Source of the DNA: an uncultured Opitutia bacterium
GTDB taxonomy: Bacteria; Verrucomicrobiota; Verrucomicrobiia; Opitutales; Opitutaceae
Assembly: GCA_903862955.1 (NCBI GenBank)
Contig: CAIPAH010000030.1
Coordinates: forward strand, 1 to 64,000
Length of the DNA: 64,000 nt
Direction of reading: 5' to 3'
Shown here: piece by piece, positions 47,501-58,295 of the stretch
How positions within the stretch are numbered: position 1 is the first letter of the stretch
How the letters are laid out: each line of letters starts with the position of its first letter
The notes under the pieces: model-generated
Seen by the model: only the letters and a program-made list of their open reading frames with translations
Told to the model about the DNA's origin: nothing
Database searches by the model: none
Position numbers and translations under genes: made by a program

Positions 47501-47672
47501 CGCCAGCGGCGCCGGCGCCGTCGCGCGCCGCGTGATGGGCACCGCCGTCATCGCCGGCATGCTCGCCGCCAGCCTGCTTGCGATCTTCCTCATCCCGGTG
47601 ATGTTCTACGTCGTCGAGTCGCTCACGAAGCGCAAGGAACACCCCGCCGCCAGTCTGCTGCCGCACCAGTAA
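44532..47672 (+). CDS. RND multidrug efflux permease (HAE1 family, AcrB/MexF-like)
   Basis: A 1,046-residue inner-membrane proton antiporter, full length. It begins MARFFIDRPVFAIVISLL, and contains the porter domains, twelve membrane helices, and GLVVDDAIVVVEAVEHH in helix 4 with the conserved Asp pair of the proton relay. KNAILIVEFA in helix 10 gives the relay lysine. It forms a trimer with the upstream adaptor and is expected to expel hydrophobic drugs. Regulation by the adjacent MarR is likely. Confidence 0.95.
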   Translation: MARFFIDRPVFAIVISLLTVIVGLVVLVGLPIAQFPKIVPPEVRITSTYVGADAQTVEQSVATPIEQTMSGVDNMNYMYSINGSDGSLRLTTNFDIATEPNDDLILSQMRVTQASPQLPAEVATYGVTVQKSLTAPLMLLALYSPHDTYDSTFLANYAYININDQLTRVPGIASVTVFGAGQYAMRLWVKPDQLAKLNITVPEVTGAIQSQSTVNPAGQLGGQPSPAGQEFTYSVRAQGRLTSPEEFGNIVVRENPDGSLIRLKDVARIELGAQVYNVQGRYNGRAAANIAIYQLPGSNGLDAQKGVLKVMERLKERFPADLDYGIGLDTTRAVSEGVREISGTLWQALLLVILVVFVFLQGWRPTLIPMLAVPVSLIGTFIFFPMFGFSINTLSLFGLVLAIGLVVDDAIVVVEAVEHHIEKGLSPRDATLKAMSEVSGPVVAIAIILAAVFVPTAFIPGITGRLYQQFALTIAISVAISAFNALSLSPALCALLLRPRKPVRGPLGSFYRGFNRVFGRGNQAYVSLSRLFIRKSFFSVLALVAFAVAAGWFGGKLPASFLPEEDQGYLYVALQLPNASSLQRTAEAAHKVEAVLAQTPGVQGYTSIIGFSLLSTVYNTYNAFFFVNLKPWSQREAPAEQYQAIKDHLARELKKIPDGTSFSFAPPSIPGVGTAGGFTFVLEDRAGKDVNFLAENLNKFMDAARKRPELSGVSSTFLPSVPQVFVKVDRDKVLKQGVNLADVYKTLQCYMGGVFVNYFNRFGRQWQVYVEAEGEYRRRAEDLAQYYVRNRTGQMVPLTAMASIEEHTGPEFTMRYNLFRSAQINGSAAAGYSSAQATQALEEVFHQTMPAEMGFDYIGMSYQEKRAAEGVPPMAIFGLSLLFVFLILAALYESWSLPFSVILTVPIAVFGAYAGLLWRGMENNVFAQIGLVMLIGLAAKNAILIVEFARTRREQGQSIIEAALEGARVRLRPILMTSFAFILGCVPLWLASGAGAVARRVMGTAVIAGMLAASLLAIFLIPVMFYVVESLTKRKEHPAASLLPHQ

Positions 47673-47726
47673 GCCCCCTTTGACCGATCCATCGATCGAG
47701 CAATCAACACCCCAACGGAGGTCTCC

Positions 47727-48200
47727 GTGAAAATCCCTTCACCGGCTTGCGCTTTGATCGTCGCCGTCTCGCTGACGGCTGGCTGTGCCTCATCCCAGAC
47801 CGCCCGCATCCAGGAAAAGTCCGCGGTTTTCCAGCAACTGACGCCGAAGGAGCAGAACCAGATTCGGCACGAGAAGGTCCGGACCGGCTTCACGGCGGAT
47901 ATGGTTTACCTCGCGCTTGGACGGCCTGCGCAGGTCGCAACCGTGAACGATGCGGCGGGCGTCGCCATGGAGGAGTGGACCTACAAGCGCCCCATCGCCG
48001 CTCCGGATCGGATCATCACGGGCGTGATTGACCAATTCCCCGAGTTCCGGCCCCCCGACGCGTTCCATGCCACCCGGGCCCAGCCGGGGTCGGAGGTCAT
48101 CCAGCGCAACGAGGGTCAGCCTTGGTCGGATTCGACCACGGTGTTTACGCTGCAGATCCGCTTCAACGCCGGCAAAGTCGTCTGGATGAAACTGACCTGA
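47727..48200 (+). CDS. Small outer-membrane lipoprotein, BamE-like fold possible
   Basis: 157 residues. A signal peptide ends in LTAGC (acylated C20). KVRTGFTADMVYLALGRPAQVATV followed by EEWTYKR resembles the SmpA/OmlA (BamE-like) pattern, where a helix pair precedes a short sheet. The start is GTG at 47727 with a GGAGGT sequence just before, one of the few strong Shine-Dalgarno sites here. It follows the RND pump by 54 bases but appears to be a separate gene. Function is not established. Confidence 0.68.
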   Translation: MKIPSPACALIVAVSLTAGCASSQTARIQEKSAVFQQLTPKEQNQIRHEKVRTGFTADMVYLALGRPAQVATVNDAAGVAMEEWTYKRPIAAPDRIITGVIDQFPEFRPPDAFHATRAQPGSEVIQRNEGQPWSDSTTVFTLQIRFNAGKVVWMKLT

Positions 48201-48206
48201 CGACGG

Positions 48207-48944
48207 TTATTTCCCCGTGCTGGGGAAAATCACCGCCGGCGTGGCACCCTTCGGGGCGGTCGCAGGCGCCGCGATCGGAAGGTTGGCCCGCAGCATCAAC
48301 GCCCGCTGCAGCCAGGGGCTCGCGGGGTCGATCGCCATGACTTGGTCGGAATATTTCTTCACGTCGTCGGCGCGGCCAGCGACGTTGGCGAGGCTGGCCA
48401 GCTGATACGCCGCCTCAACGCGCGTGGCTTTCGCCTCGGTCGTGTCAGCCAGGAGTTGCTTCAGTGACGCCTCACCCTCGGCGGTCTTGCCGCCCTGAAT
48501 CTTGGCCATCGCGAGGCCCAGGCGCGCGCGGCTGGCCAGCGGGCCGGTCTTGAGCGCGGAAACGGCATCTTCGTAGCCGTAAATCGCCTCGGTGGAACGA
48601 CCGGCGGCGTAATCCTCGTCCGCCAGCTGCAGGCGGGCGATGCCGGCGAGCGTGTGGCCGGGGTGCGCGGAGGCAAAGGCCTTGAGCTGCGCCGAGGTCG
48701 TGGCGGCGGCATAATCCCGGCCGATCTCCACTTCCTTCTGCGCGAGGCTGTAATCCCAGGCGCCCTTCGCGAGGATCGCCAGCAGCACCACCACCACGAG
48801 CGCCACCACGGACTTGCCGTTCTTCTTCCAGAAGATCCGCAGCCGGTCCTCGAAGGTCAGCGCGATGTAGTTTTCGTCCACTGCGACAAAGTTACGGTTG
48901 TCACCGGAGGATTTGGGAGCAGAGGGAGTGGCAGGCGTGGTCAT
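48207..48944 (-). CDS. Membrane-anchored TPR protein, YfgM-like
   Basis: 245 residues. One membrane helix at about 46-67 (SVVALVVVVLLAILAKG) follows a short cytoplasmic head with EDRLRIFWKKNGK. The remaining part is built from TPR-like helix pairs (HTLAGIARLQLADEDYAAGRSTEAI, TRVEAAYQLASLANVAGRADD) and would face the periplasm. YfgM-type proteins work with the SecYEG/PpiD chaperone network. The ATG at 48944 is chosen over an upstream GTG. It converges on the lipoprotein gene with six bases between. Confidence 0.78.
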   Translation of the reverse strand: MTTPATPSAPKSSGDNRNFVAVDENYIALTFEDRLRIFWKKNGKSVVALVVVVLLAILAKGAWDYSLAQKEVEIGRDYAAATTSAQLKAFASAHPGHTLAGIARLQLADEDYAAGRSTEAIYGYEDAVSALKTGPLASRARLGLAMAKIQGGKTAEGEASLKQLLADTTEAKATRVEAAYQLASLANVAGRADDVKKYSDQVMAIDPASPWLQRALMLRANLPIAAPATAPKGATPAVIFPSTGK

Positions 48945-48989
48945 GGGCACAGGTGGGCGTTGAGGAAACGAAGACGAGAACCGATGCGG

Positions 48990-49082
48990 CTGAAAGTTGA
49001 AAGCTGAAAGTTGAAAGAGCTACCCCAGAACGGCTTACAACCATCCTGGTCTTTCCACTTTCAACCCTCAGCTTTCAACTTC
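48990..49082. repeat. Inverted pair of GTTGAAAGCTGA-type repeats
   Basis: The purine-rich left arm (48990-49017) and the pyrimidine-rich right arm (49051-49082) share about 22 of 25 positions after reverse complementing. A solo copy lies at 41378-41394. They fill the gap between purU and the TPR gene. Confidence 0.72.
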
Positions 49083-49095
49083 GACCAGGCACCGC

Positions 49096-49947
49096 CTAGT
49101 CGAAAACCACCGTCTTGTGGCCGTAAACGAGCACCCGGCCTTCCAGATGCCAGCGGACCGCCTGGGCCAGCACCGTCTTTTCGAGGTCCCGGCCCTTCCG
49201 GATCAAGTCATCCACGCCGTGGCGATGTGTCACGCGCGCGACGTCCTGGTGGATGATCGGACCCTCGTCGAGATCGCGCGTCGCATAGTGCGCCGTGGCG
49301 CCGATGAGCTTCACGCCCCGGGCGTGCGCCTGATGATATGGGCGACCGCCCGCGAAAGCCGGCAGGAACGAGTGATGGATGTTGATCACCGGCCGGCCGA
49401 GCTTCTCCAAAAAATCCGCCGACAGCACCTGCATGTAGCGCGCGAGCACGACCAGGTCGGCCCCGAGTTCGCCCAGCAGCGCGAGTTGCTTCGCCTCCGC
49501 GGCAGCCTTGGTCTCCGCGGTGACGGGAATGTGGTGAAACGGCAGCCCGTAGCCCTTCGCCACGGACGCGAAGTCCGAGTGATTGCTGATCACCGCAACC
49601 AGTTCGCCCGAAAATTCCCCCTCGCGCCAGCGCAAGGCGAGGTCGTGGAAGCAGTGTTCCGCCTTCGAGACGAAGACCACCACCCGCGGCCGGCTGGCCG
49701 ACGTGGTGACCTGCACCTTCATGCCGAGCCCGGTCGCAAACGCCCGGAACGCCGCCGGGTCCGCGCCTTCCCCGCCCGTCCGGGCTTCCCATTCCACCCG
49801 CTGGAAAAAGACGCCCGCCTCACGATCGTGGTGCTGGTCGGCATGCACGATGTTGCCGCCGCGCTCGAAGATCCAACCCGACACCCGCGCCACGAGTCCC
49901 GGCTGGTCAGGTCCGTGCAGAAGGGCAATGAGGGTCGGTAGAAACAT
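49096..49947 (-). CDS. purU: Formyltetrahydrofolate deformylase
   Basis: Hydrolyses 10-formyl-THF to formate and THF and balances one-carbon pools. 283 residues. An N-terminal ACT domain (about 5-85: LLHGPDQPGLVARVSGWIFERGGNI) precedes a formyltransferase-like domain. The catalytic Asn-His-Asp set lies in VVISNHSDF, INIHHSFLPAF and the YATRDLDEGPII segment. It is a standard PurU with no changes to key residues. Its upstream gap is filled by a repeat pair. Confidence 0.94.
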   Translation of the reverse strand: MFLPTLIALLHGPDQPGLVARVSGWIFERGGNIVHADQHHDREAGVFFQRVEWEARTGGEGADPAAFRAFATGLGMKVQVTTSASRPRVVVFVSKAEHCFHDLALRWREGEFSGELVAVISNHSDFASVAKGYGLPFHHIPVTAETKAAAEAKQLALLGELGADLVVLARYMQVLSADFLEKLGRPVINIHHSFLPAFAGGRPYHQAHARGVKLIGATAHYATRDLDEGPIIHQDVARVTHRHGVDDLIRKGRDLEKTVLAQAVRWHLEGRVLVYGHKTVVFD

Positions 49948-50044
49948 GGTGTTAAGTTTTACGTGTTATGAGTTAGGTAACGGATACGAGGCGGCGAGCG
50001 GGGCCAACAGCTAGTTCTGACATAAAACCTAACACATAACACCC
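49948..50044. repeat. Inverted pair of GTGTTATGTGTTAGG-type repeats
   Basis: The left arm (49948-49979) and right arm (50019-50044) share GTGTTATG-GTTAGGT at 15 of 16 positions after reverse complementing. The left arm begins at the purU start codon, so it lies in the purU leader. Confidence 0.68.
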
Positions 50045-50058
50045 TGCAGCCGCCGCCG

Positions 50059-51039
50059 TCAGGCGGCTGGCGGCAGCAGCAGCACTTTGCCCGTGGTGCC
50101 GCGGCCCTCGAGCGCGCGGTGCGCCTCGGCGGCGGCGGTGAGCGGATACGTCGCGCCGATGCGGACGTTCAGCGTCCCCTCGCCGATCCACTTGAACAAA
50201 TCGTCGCTGCGCACGCGCAATTCCTCCGGCGTCGCCGTGTAGTGCGCGAGTGTCGGCCGCGTGAAATACAGCGAGCCGCGCTGCGAGAGCACCAGGGGCG
50301 CGAAGGGCGGGACGGGTCCGCTGGAGTTGCCGTAGGAAACCAACATTCCCCGGGGACGCAGGCTCGCCAGTGAGCCCTCGAACGTCGCCTGGCCAATGCC
50401 GTCGTAAACCACGTCCACGCCGCGCCCGCCCGTGAACGCGCGCGCCGCCTCGGGAAATTTCGTGTCGCCCCCCAGCACGAGCACTTCGTCCGCGCCGGCG
50501 CCCCGCGCAAATTCCACCTTCGCCTCGCTCCCGACCGTCGCGAACACCCGCGCGCCGCGCTTCTTCGCGATCTGGACAAGCAGCAGCCCCACCCCGCCCG
50601 CGGCCGCGTGCACGAGGGCCGTTTCACCCGCGCGGAGGGGCCAAGTGTCGCACGCCAGGTAGTGCGCCGTCATGCCCTGCAGCATCACCGCCGCCGCCAG
50701 CTGCAGGCTGACGCCCTCCGGCACGCGCACGAGTTGCGCCGCGTGTGCCAGAGCCTCGGCCGCATACGCACCACTCATTGCGGCGCTCGCCACGCGATCG
50801 CCCACACGAAAATCCGTCACGCCCTCGCCCACCGCCGTCACCACGCCCGAGGCCTCCTGGCCCAGCGTGTGCGGGAGTTTTACCGCGTAGAGTCCACTGC
50901 GCTTGTAGGTATCGATGAAGTTCAATCCCGCCGCCGCGACGCGCAGCCGGACTTCGCCCGCCCCCGGCGTTGGCACGGGCACGTCGTCCACCCGCAGCTT
51001 CTCCGGGCCGCCGGTTTCGTGAATGCGGATGGCGAGCAT
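50059..51039 (-). CDS. NADPH:quinone oxidoreductase (MDR family)
   Basis: 326 residues of the zinc-free medium-chain dehydrogenase group (Qor). MLAIRIHETGGPEKLRVDDVPVP starts the fold; GLNFIDTYKRSGLY and the nucleotide loop AAAGGVGLLLVQIAK are typical. No catalytic-zinc cysteines are present. The ATG at 51039 starts the family N-terminus. A longer frame upstream only translates the repeat at 51061 and is rejected. Substrate quinone not assignable. Confidence 0.9.
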   Translation of the reverse strand: MLAIRIHETGGPEKLRVDDVPVPTPGAGEVRLRVAAAGLNFIDTYKRSGLYAVKLPHTLGQEASGVVTAVGEGVTDFRVGDRVASAAMSGAYAAEALAHAAQLVRVPEGVSLQLAAAVMLQGMTAHYLACDTWPLRAGETALVHAAAGGVGLLLVQIAKKRGARVFATVGSEAKVEFARGAGADEVLVLGGDTKFPEAARAFTGGRGVDVVYDGIGQATFEGSLASLRPRGMLVSYGNSSGPVPPFAPLVLSQRGSLYFTRPTLAHYTATPEELRVRSDDLFKWIGEGTLNVRIGATYPLTAAAEAHRALEGRGTTGKVLLLPPAA

Positions 51040-51060
51040 GGGAGCAATCAAACCGGATTT

Positions 51061-51149
51061 GTCATCCTGAGTGCAACGAAGGATCAAGTTTGATTTCGCG
51101 GCCGGCTTTGGCGGGATCAAACTGGATTCTTCACTTCGTTCAGAATGAC
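51061..51149. repeat. Inverted pair of GTCATCCTGA-type repeats
   Basis: GTCATCCTGAG...GAAGGATC (51061-51085) is mirrored by GATTCTTCACTTCG...GAATGAC (51125-51149). This sequence type (GTCATTCTGAGCGAAGCGAAGAATC) is a widespread bacterial intergenic repeat. It lies 9 bases from the carB stop codon. Confidence 0.78.
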
Positions 51150-51158
51150 AAGTGGCGC

Positions 51159-54395
<3,237 letters not shown>

Positions 54396-54472
54396 GCGCG
54401 TAGATTTCGACGAGGTTGATAGGCCTCAAACCCGCGGCAAGCGGGAAAGCGCGCATGCGGTGTCATTGCCCC

Positions 54473-54500
54473 AAAATGGCTGCGGCAGGATGCCGCAGCC
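54473..54500 (-). terminator. Probable terminator after the degenerate regulator
   Basis: A perfect 10-bp GGCTGCGGCA/TGCCGCAGCC stem with a three-base loop, then ATTTTGG on the minus strand, 11 bases after the stop codon. The T run is short. Confidence 0.65.
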
Positions 54501-54511
54501 GCTATCCCACC

Positions 54512-55768
54512 TCAGGCGAGGCGGGCGACGTCGATGCCGAGCACCTTGGCTGCGGCGTTCTTGTCGTCGCGGCTCGTGTGCAGCACGTGGTCGATATACT
54601 GTTTTTCCTGGCCCGCGAGATACTCCGCCAGCGTCGGCCAGTGCTTCAGCTCGCGCAGCCGCAGCGGCAGTTGCTCGGACGTGACCACGCGGGTTTCGGT
54701 CGTGGTGACGACCTTCGTGATCACCTGGAAAAGCTCGGTGAGGTTGCCCGGCCAGTGGTAGGCGGTGAGCACGCCCATCGCATCGTCGGAAAATTCGACG
54801 AAGTTCGAGTCGAAGTGCGGGTTGGCGGCCTTGCCCGCGTAGTTCTTGATCAGCAGCGGAATGTCCTCCGCGCGCTCGCGCAGCGCCGGCATCTTCACCG
54901 GCAGCGAGGCGACGCGGTAGAACAGCTCGTCGTGAAACTGCCCGTCGTCGGTGAGTTTCTCGAGGTCCTCGGTCGTCGTGCAGATCAGGCGGAAGCCCTG
55001 CGCGGTGTTGCGCAGCACGCTGACGAGCTCCTTCTGCACCGGGAGGGAGAGGCATTGCAGGTGCTGGAGGAAGAGCGTGCCGTTCTTCGCCTGCTGGACC
55101 CAGGCGCCGCCGGTGCCGTTCGCACCGAGCAGGCCCTCGCGGAAACTGGCTTCGGAGCTGAGGGAGCAATCCACCCGCACCAATTGCGAGTCCGCCCCGC
55201 CGCTGGCGGCATGGAGGATCTCCGCTACGGCGATCTTGCCGGTGCCGTTCTCGCCCTGCAGCAGCACGGGTGAGCGGACGGTGGCAAGTTTCTTCACCTG
55301 CTGGACGAGCTTCTTGATCGCGGCGCTCTGGCCGATCAGCCGGCCCTCGATGTCCTCGGCCTTGGCGCTGGGCGCGAGGCCCGTGTGGGCGCGTTCGCTC
55401 TGGAACTGCTTGAACTCGATGCCGCGCTTGAGCGTGGCGATCAGCTCGTCCACGCGAAACGGCTTCTGCAGGTAGTCAAACGCCCCGAACTTCAGCGCCT
55501 GCACCGCGCTCTCGGTGCTGGCGTAGGCGGTCATGATGATGACGATCGATTTCGGGTCCCACAGCTTGAGCTGCTTGAGCAGCGTGATGCCGTCCATCGG
55601 CTTCATGTCGATGTCGGCCAGCACCAGGTCGAACTTCTCCTTCTTGTAACGCGCGAGCGCCTTTTCGCCATCCGTCGCGAACGACGTGGCGAACCCCGTG
55701 GGTTGGATGACCGCCTCGAGCATCTCGTGGATCGAGAGGAGGTCGTCGACGATGAGGACGGAAGGCAT
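54512..55768 (-). CDS. NtrC-like response regulator with degenerate AAA+ domain
   Basis: 418 residues. The receiver (1-118) is normal: D8/D9, acceptor D52, T80, K102. The sigma-54 interaction-type AAA+ domain (about 143-375) is not: Walker A is GENGTGK-I (172-179); Walker B reads TLFLQHL (231-237) in place of TLFLDEI; the GAFTGA loop region is deleted; FREDL is FHDEL (278-282); sensor II GNVREL is GNLTEL (341-346). The Fis-type helix-turn-helix stops after AAAKVLGIDVARLA. It cannot hydrolyse ATP or activate sigma-54 in the usual way. It is 54 bases after pilC, suggesting a pilus-linked scaffold or anti-activator role. Confidence 0.87.
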   Translation of the reverse strand: MPSVLIVDDLLSIHEMLEAVIQPTGFATSFATDGEKALARYKKEKFDLVLADIDMKPMDGITLLKQLKLWDPKSIVIIMTAYASTESAVQALKFGAFDYLQKPFRVDELIATLKRGIEFKQFQSERAHTGLAPSAKAEDIEGRLIGQSAAIKKLVQQVKKLATVRSPVLLQGENGTGKIAVAEILHAASGGADSQLVRVDCSLSSEASFREGLLGANGTGGAWVQQAKNGTLFLQHLQCLSLPVQKELVSVLRNTAQGFRLICTTTEDLEKLTDDGQFHDELFYRVASLPVKMPALRERAEDIPLLIKNYAGKAANPHFDSNFVEFSDDAMGVLTAYHWPGNLTELFQVITKVVTTTETRVVTSEQLPLRLRELKHWPTLAEYLAGQEKQYIDHVLHTSRDDKNAAAKVLGIDVARLA

Positions 55769-55822
55769 GGAAGGCGAAGCGTCCGCTCGGGAGCGGGACG
55801 GGGAGCGTCGGCGCGGTGGCGG

Positions 55823-57016
55823 CTATTGCAGGCCGCCGGCGACCGCACCGAGTTGGAAGATCGGAAGGAACATCGCCATGACGATGCCGCCCACCACGAC
55901 GCCAAGGAAGACGATCAGGATGGGCTCGATCAGGGAGGTCAGGGCCGCGACCGTAGCCTCGCATTCGACGTCATAAAAGTCGGCAATCTTGCTCATCATG
56001 CCGTCCACGTTGCCGGTGGACTCACCCGCCTTGACCATGTGCTTCATCATCGGCGGGAAAAAGGAGTTGGCGGCGAGCACCTCGGAAACCTGGCCGCCCT
56101 GGCTGACGTGCTTGGCGATTTCCTGGCAGGCGTCCTCGATCTGCACCTTGTTGCTGGCCGCGGACACGATCTCGAGCGTGCGCAGGATGGGCACGCCGGA
56201 ACGAATGAGCGTGGCGTAGGTGCGGCAGAAGCGCGAGAGGGCGATCTTGTGGATGAGGTTGCCGAAGATGGGGGCGCGCACGAGGATCTTGTCCTTCTGG
56301 CGGCGGCCGTTGGGCGTCTTGATGAACTTGCCGCCGAAATAATAAACCGCCCACGCGCCCAGCGCGATGGTCCAGCCACCGAGGCGCGGCGGCATGGTCT
56401 TCATGAAATTGGACAAATCGATCAGGAACTGCGTCGGCGCCGGCAGCTTGGCGCCGAAGTCCGCGAACATGGCGGCGAACACCGGGATGACGAAGATCAG
56501 CAGCACGTTCACCAGCGCGATGGCCAGGCCAATGACCGCGATCGGATACGTCATCGCGGACTTCACCTTCTTGGTCAGCTTGACCGTGGACTCGAAATAG
56601 CCCGCGACCTTCATCAGGATTTCCGCGAGGCCGCCGCTCGCCTCGCCCGCCTCGACCATGGACACGAAGAGGGTGTTGAACGAGTTGGGGAATTTCCGCA
56701 CCGCGGACGAGAAGGAATTGCCGGAGGAGATGTCGGTGCGCACGTCGCGAATGACGATCCGAAAGCACTGGTCCTCGGTCTGGTCCTGCAAGGCCTCGAG
56801 GCATTGCACGAGGGGCAGGCCGGCGGTCAAAAGGGAGGCAAGCTGCTGGGTGAAAATGGCCAGCTCACCCATCGGGAGCTTGTAGTTCTTGGATTTCTTC
56901 TCGAGCGACTTCAGCTTCGCCAGGGTCTGAGCCGTCTTCAGGTTGGAACGGCTCTTGCCTGAACCGTCCAAGAGGCCGCCCGTGGATTGCCCTGATGCGG
57001 ATGTAATTAAGGCCAT
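55823..57016 (-). CDS. pilC: Type IV pilus inner-membrane platform protein (GspF/PilC family)
   Basis: 397 residues with two T2SSF domains (about 50-173 and 255-378), each ending in membrane helices; three to four helices in all. FTQQLASLLTAGLPLVQCLEAL and LIRSGVPILRTLEIVSAAS are the repeated signatures, and VEAGEASGGLAEIL and VKAGESTGNVDGMM mirror each other. It links PilB/PilT ATPases to the pilin. The ATG at 57016 is used; the upstream frame is not family-like. No pilB or pilin gene is adjacent, and the two pilT genes lie 40 kb away. Confidence 0.92.
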   Translation of the reverse strand: MALITSASGQSTGGLLDGSGKSRSNLKTAQTLAKLKSLEKKSKNYKLPMGELAIFTQQLASLLTAGLPLVQCLEALQDQTEDQCFRIVIRDVRTDISSGNSFSSAVRKFPNSFNTLFVSMVEAGEASGGLAEILMKVAGYFESTVKLTKKVKSAMTYPIAVIGLAIALVNVLLIFVIPVFAAMFADFGAKLPAPTQFLIDLSNFMKTMPPRLGGWTIALGAWAVYYFGGKFIKTPNGRRQKDKILVRAPIFGNLIHKIALSRFCRTYATLIRSGVPILRTLEIVSAASNKVQIEDACQEIAKHVSQGGQVSEVLAANSFFPPMMKHMVKAGESTGNVDGMMSKIADFYDVECEATVAALTSLIEPILIVFLGVVVGGIVMAMFLPIFQLGAVAGGLQ

Positions 57017-57124
57017 GACGGGTTTCAGGCATAAGACCCCGGCCCGGGCCCGCAACCTCATTTCCAGCCCGGAAGGGTAAAAAACTTGCGAGCTACGTAG
57101 CCTCCATGGCTGCACAACGCAGGC

Positions 57125-57130
57125 TTGACC
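57125..57130 (+). promoter_or_regulatory. Likely -35 box of the tRNA-Gly gene
   Basis: TTGACC lies 43 bases before the tRNA; the -10 is GC-rich and unclear. Confidence 0.35.
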
Positions 57131-57167
57131 CCCACTTCGCCCACCCCCGAAGCTGCCGGTCCACCCC

Positions 57168-57241
57168 GCGGGTGTAGTTTAGTGGCAAAACTCCTCTCTT
57201 CCAAAGAGGTATCGTCGGTTCGATTCCGTCCACCCGCTCCA
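57168..57241 (+). tRNA. tRNA-Gly (TCC anticodon)
   Basis: Acceptor GCGGGTG/CACCCGC with one G-T pair, anticodon stem CCTCT/AGAGG around CTTCCAA (anticodon TCC at 57200-57202), T-loop GGTTCGATTCC, discriminator T and an encoded CCA end are all seen. Confidence 0.97.
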
Positions 57242-57261
57242 CCGCGAAGCATAGACCTCTT

Positions 57262-57609
57262 ATGAACCCGAGGGAATCGGCCGCAGGCAGCGACGCGAAG
57301 CTCAAAGAGGCTGCGGCCGCGGCGAACAACTCAGGGGCGGCAACAGGCGGAACTAGCGCACATTTCGATTTGCCGGAACGGCGACCTTACGAACCCAAGG
57401 CCACGAAGAAGCAAAAAGATCTGCTGTGGGCACTTGGCGTCCAAGACGTGCCGTTTCTCGAAGCCCTCGGAAAGTGGCAGGCGGTCGCGATGATCGACCT
57501 GATAAGGGCGAAACAGAGCAAACAGGGCAACCGAGCTCTCTCAAAAGTGGCGCTGATCCTAGTGGCCACTGCCGCGATAATTTACCTGCTCACGAGACTA
57601 GTCAGCTAA
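57262..57609 (+). CDS. Orphan protein with C-terminal membrane helix
   Basis: 115 residues. A low-complexity Ala/Gly head (1-35) precedes a helical middle, ATKKQKDLLWALGVQDVPFLEALGKWQAVAMIDL, whose pattern resembles small SAP/helix-hairpin modules. One membrane helix ends it (VALILVATAAIIYLLTRLV). I do not recognise a family. Composition is less GC-rich than its neighbours, and it starts 20 bases after tRNA-Gly, so it could be a recent insertion. Real coding is likely because the frame shows a clear domain-plus-anchor layout. Confidence 0.58.
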   Translation: MNPRESAAGSDAKLKEAAAAANNSGAATGGTSAHFDLPERRPYEPKATKKQKDLLWALGVQDVPFLEALGKWQAVAMIDLIRAKQSKQGNRALSKVALILVATAAIIYLLTRLVS

Positions 57610-57643
57610 CCCCAAGCCCAGAACGCTGCCCCATTTTCAGGCC

Positions 57644-58198
57644 TTAGGGCGTCTGATTCAGCTCTCGTTTGATTTCCACAGATTCAGCAAATCGCAGAAA
57701 AAACGCAGGGGGCTTATCCCACCACGGTTCGCCGGCGAACGCAGTGGCGAAAAAATGGCAGGAATTCGCGACGGACACTCCGTCGTCCGGAGCGCCCACA
57801 AATGTCATGTAGACCAACTTCACGCTGTTCTCCTGGTTGAACCGCATCAAATAGACGGTGGCGGGGACACCCTTTATCACTGTATCATATTGCCGGAAGA
57901 CCGACGCCTCTTTCCGCTCTCGAGCGATCGTCGCGTCAAAGACCGCAAGGTTGGTGCGCACTGCGGTGTATCTCTCTGGCTCAACCACTCCGATGTCCAC
58001 GGATCGAAGGGAGATTCCCGTCTTTGCCTTTTCATCAATCAAATGCACGACCGGAGCGCGGACGGACAGGGCGCCGGCTTCGACCTCGGTGGCGTAATGC
58101 AGGGAATGATCTAGGTCCCGATTTTCTGATAAATCGCTGATCGCCCAGCAGCCGGCCAGAAGCGGCAACGCAAAGACTATAGCGGTGGCTCGTTTCAT
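57644..58198 (-). CDS. Putative lipoprotein of unknown function
   Basis: 184 residues. The signal peptide ends LLAGC (C17), so it should be an outer-membrane or periplasmic lipoprotein. The mature part has no motif I know; it contains an alternating strand pattern (GVPATVYLMRFNQENSVKLVYMTFVGAPDDG). It converges on the orphan gene at 57262, and the two share lower GC than the rest of the window. It is followed upstream by a 97-base gap to uxaC. Confidence 0.6.
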   Translation of the reverse strand: MKRATAIVFALPLLAGCWAISDLSENRDLDHSLHYATEVEAGALSVRAPVVHLIDEKAKTGISLRSVDIGVVEPERYTAVRTNLAVFDATIARERKEASVFRQYDTVIKGVPATVYLMRFNQENSVKLVYMTFVGAPDDGVSVANSCHFFATAFAGEPWWDKPPAFFLRFAESVEIKRELNQTP

Positions 58199-58295
58199 CT
58201 CTTTGCCGAGTAATGCAATTCGGACCCGAACGATGGCGCGAGAAAGAAGGCAGAGACAAGAAATCGATCCGCCAAGAGATTTGCTAGTGCGCGTC

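Noticed and set aside
48990-49082. CRISPR-like repetitive tract
   Set aside because: The units are inverted purine/pyrimidine arms with no regular direct repeat or spacers, and there are no cas genes.
51040-51120. N-terminal extension of the quinone oxidoreductase
   Set aside because: It translates the GTCATCCTGA repeat; the family start is the ATG at 51039.
57168-58295. Integrated element with att sites at tRNA-Gly
   Set aside because: I found no second copy of the tRNA 3' end downstream and no integrase gene; only an insertion-like context remains.
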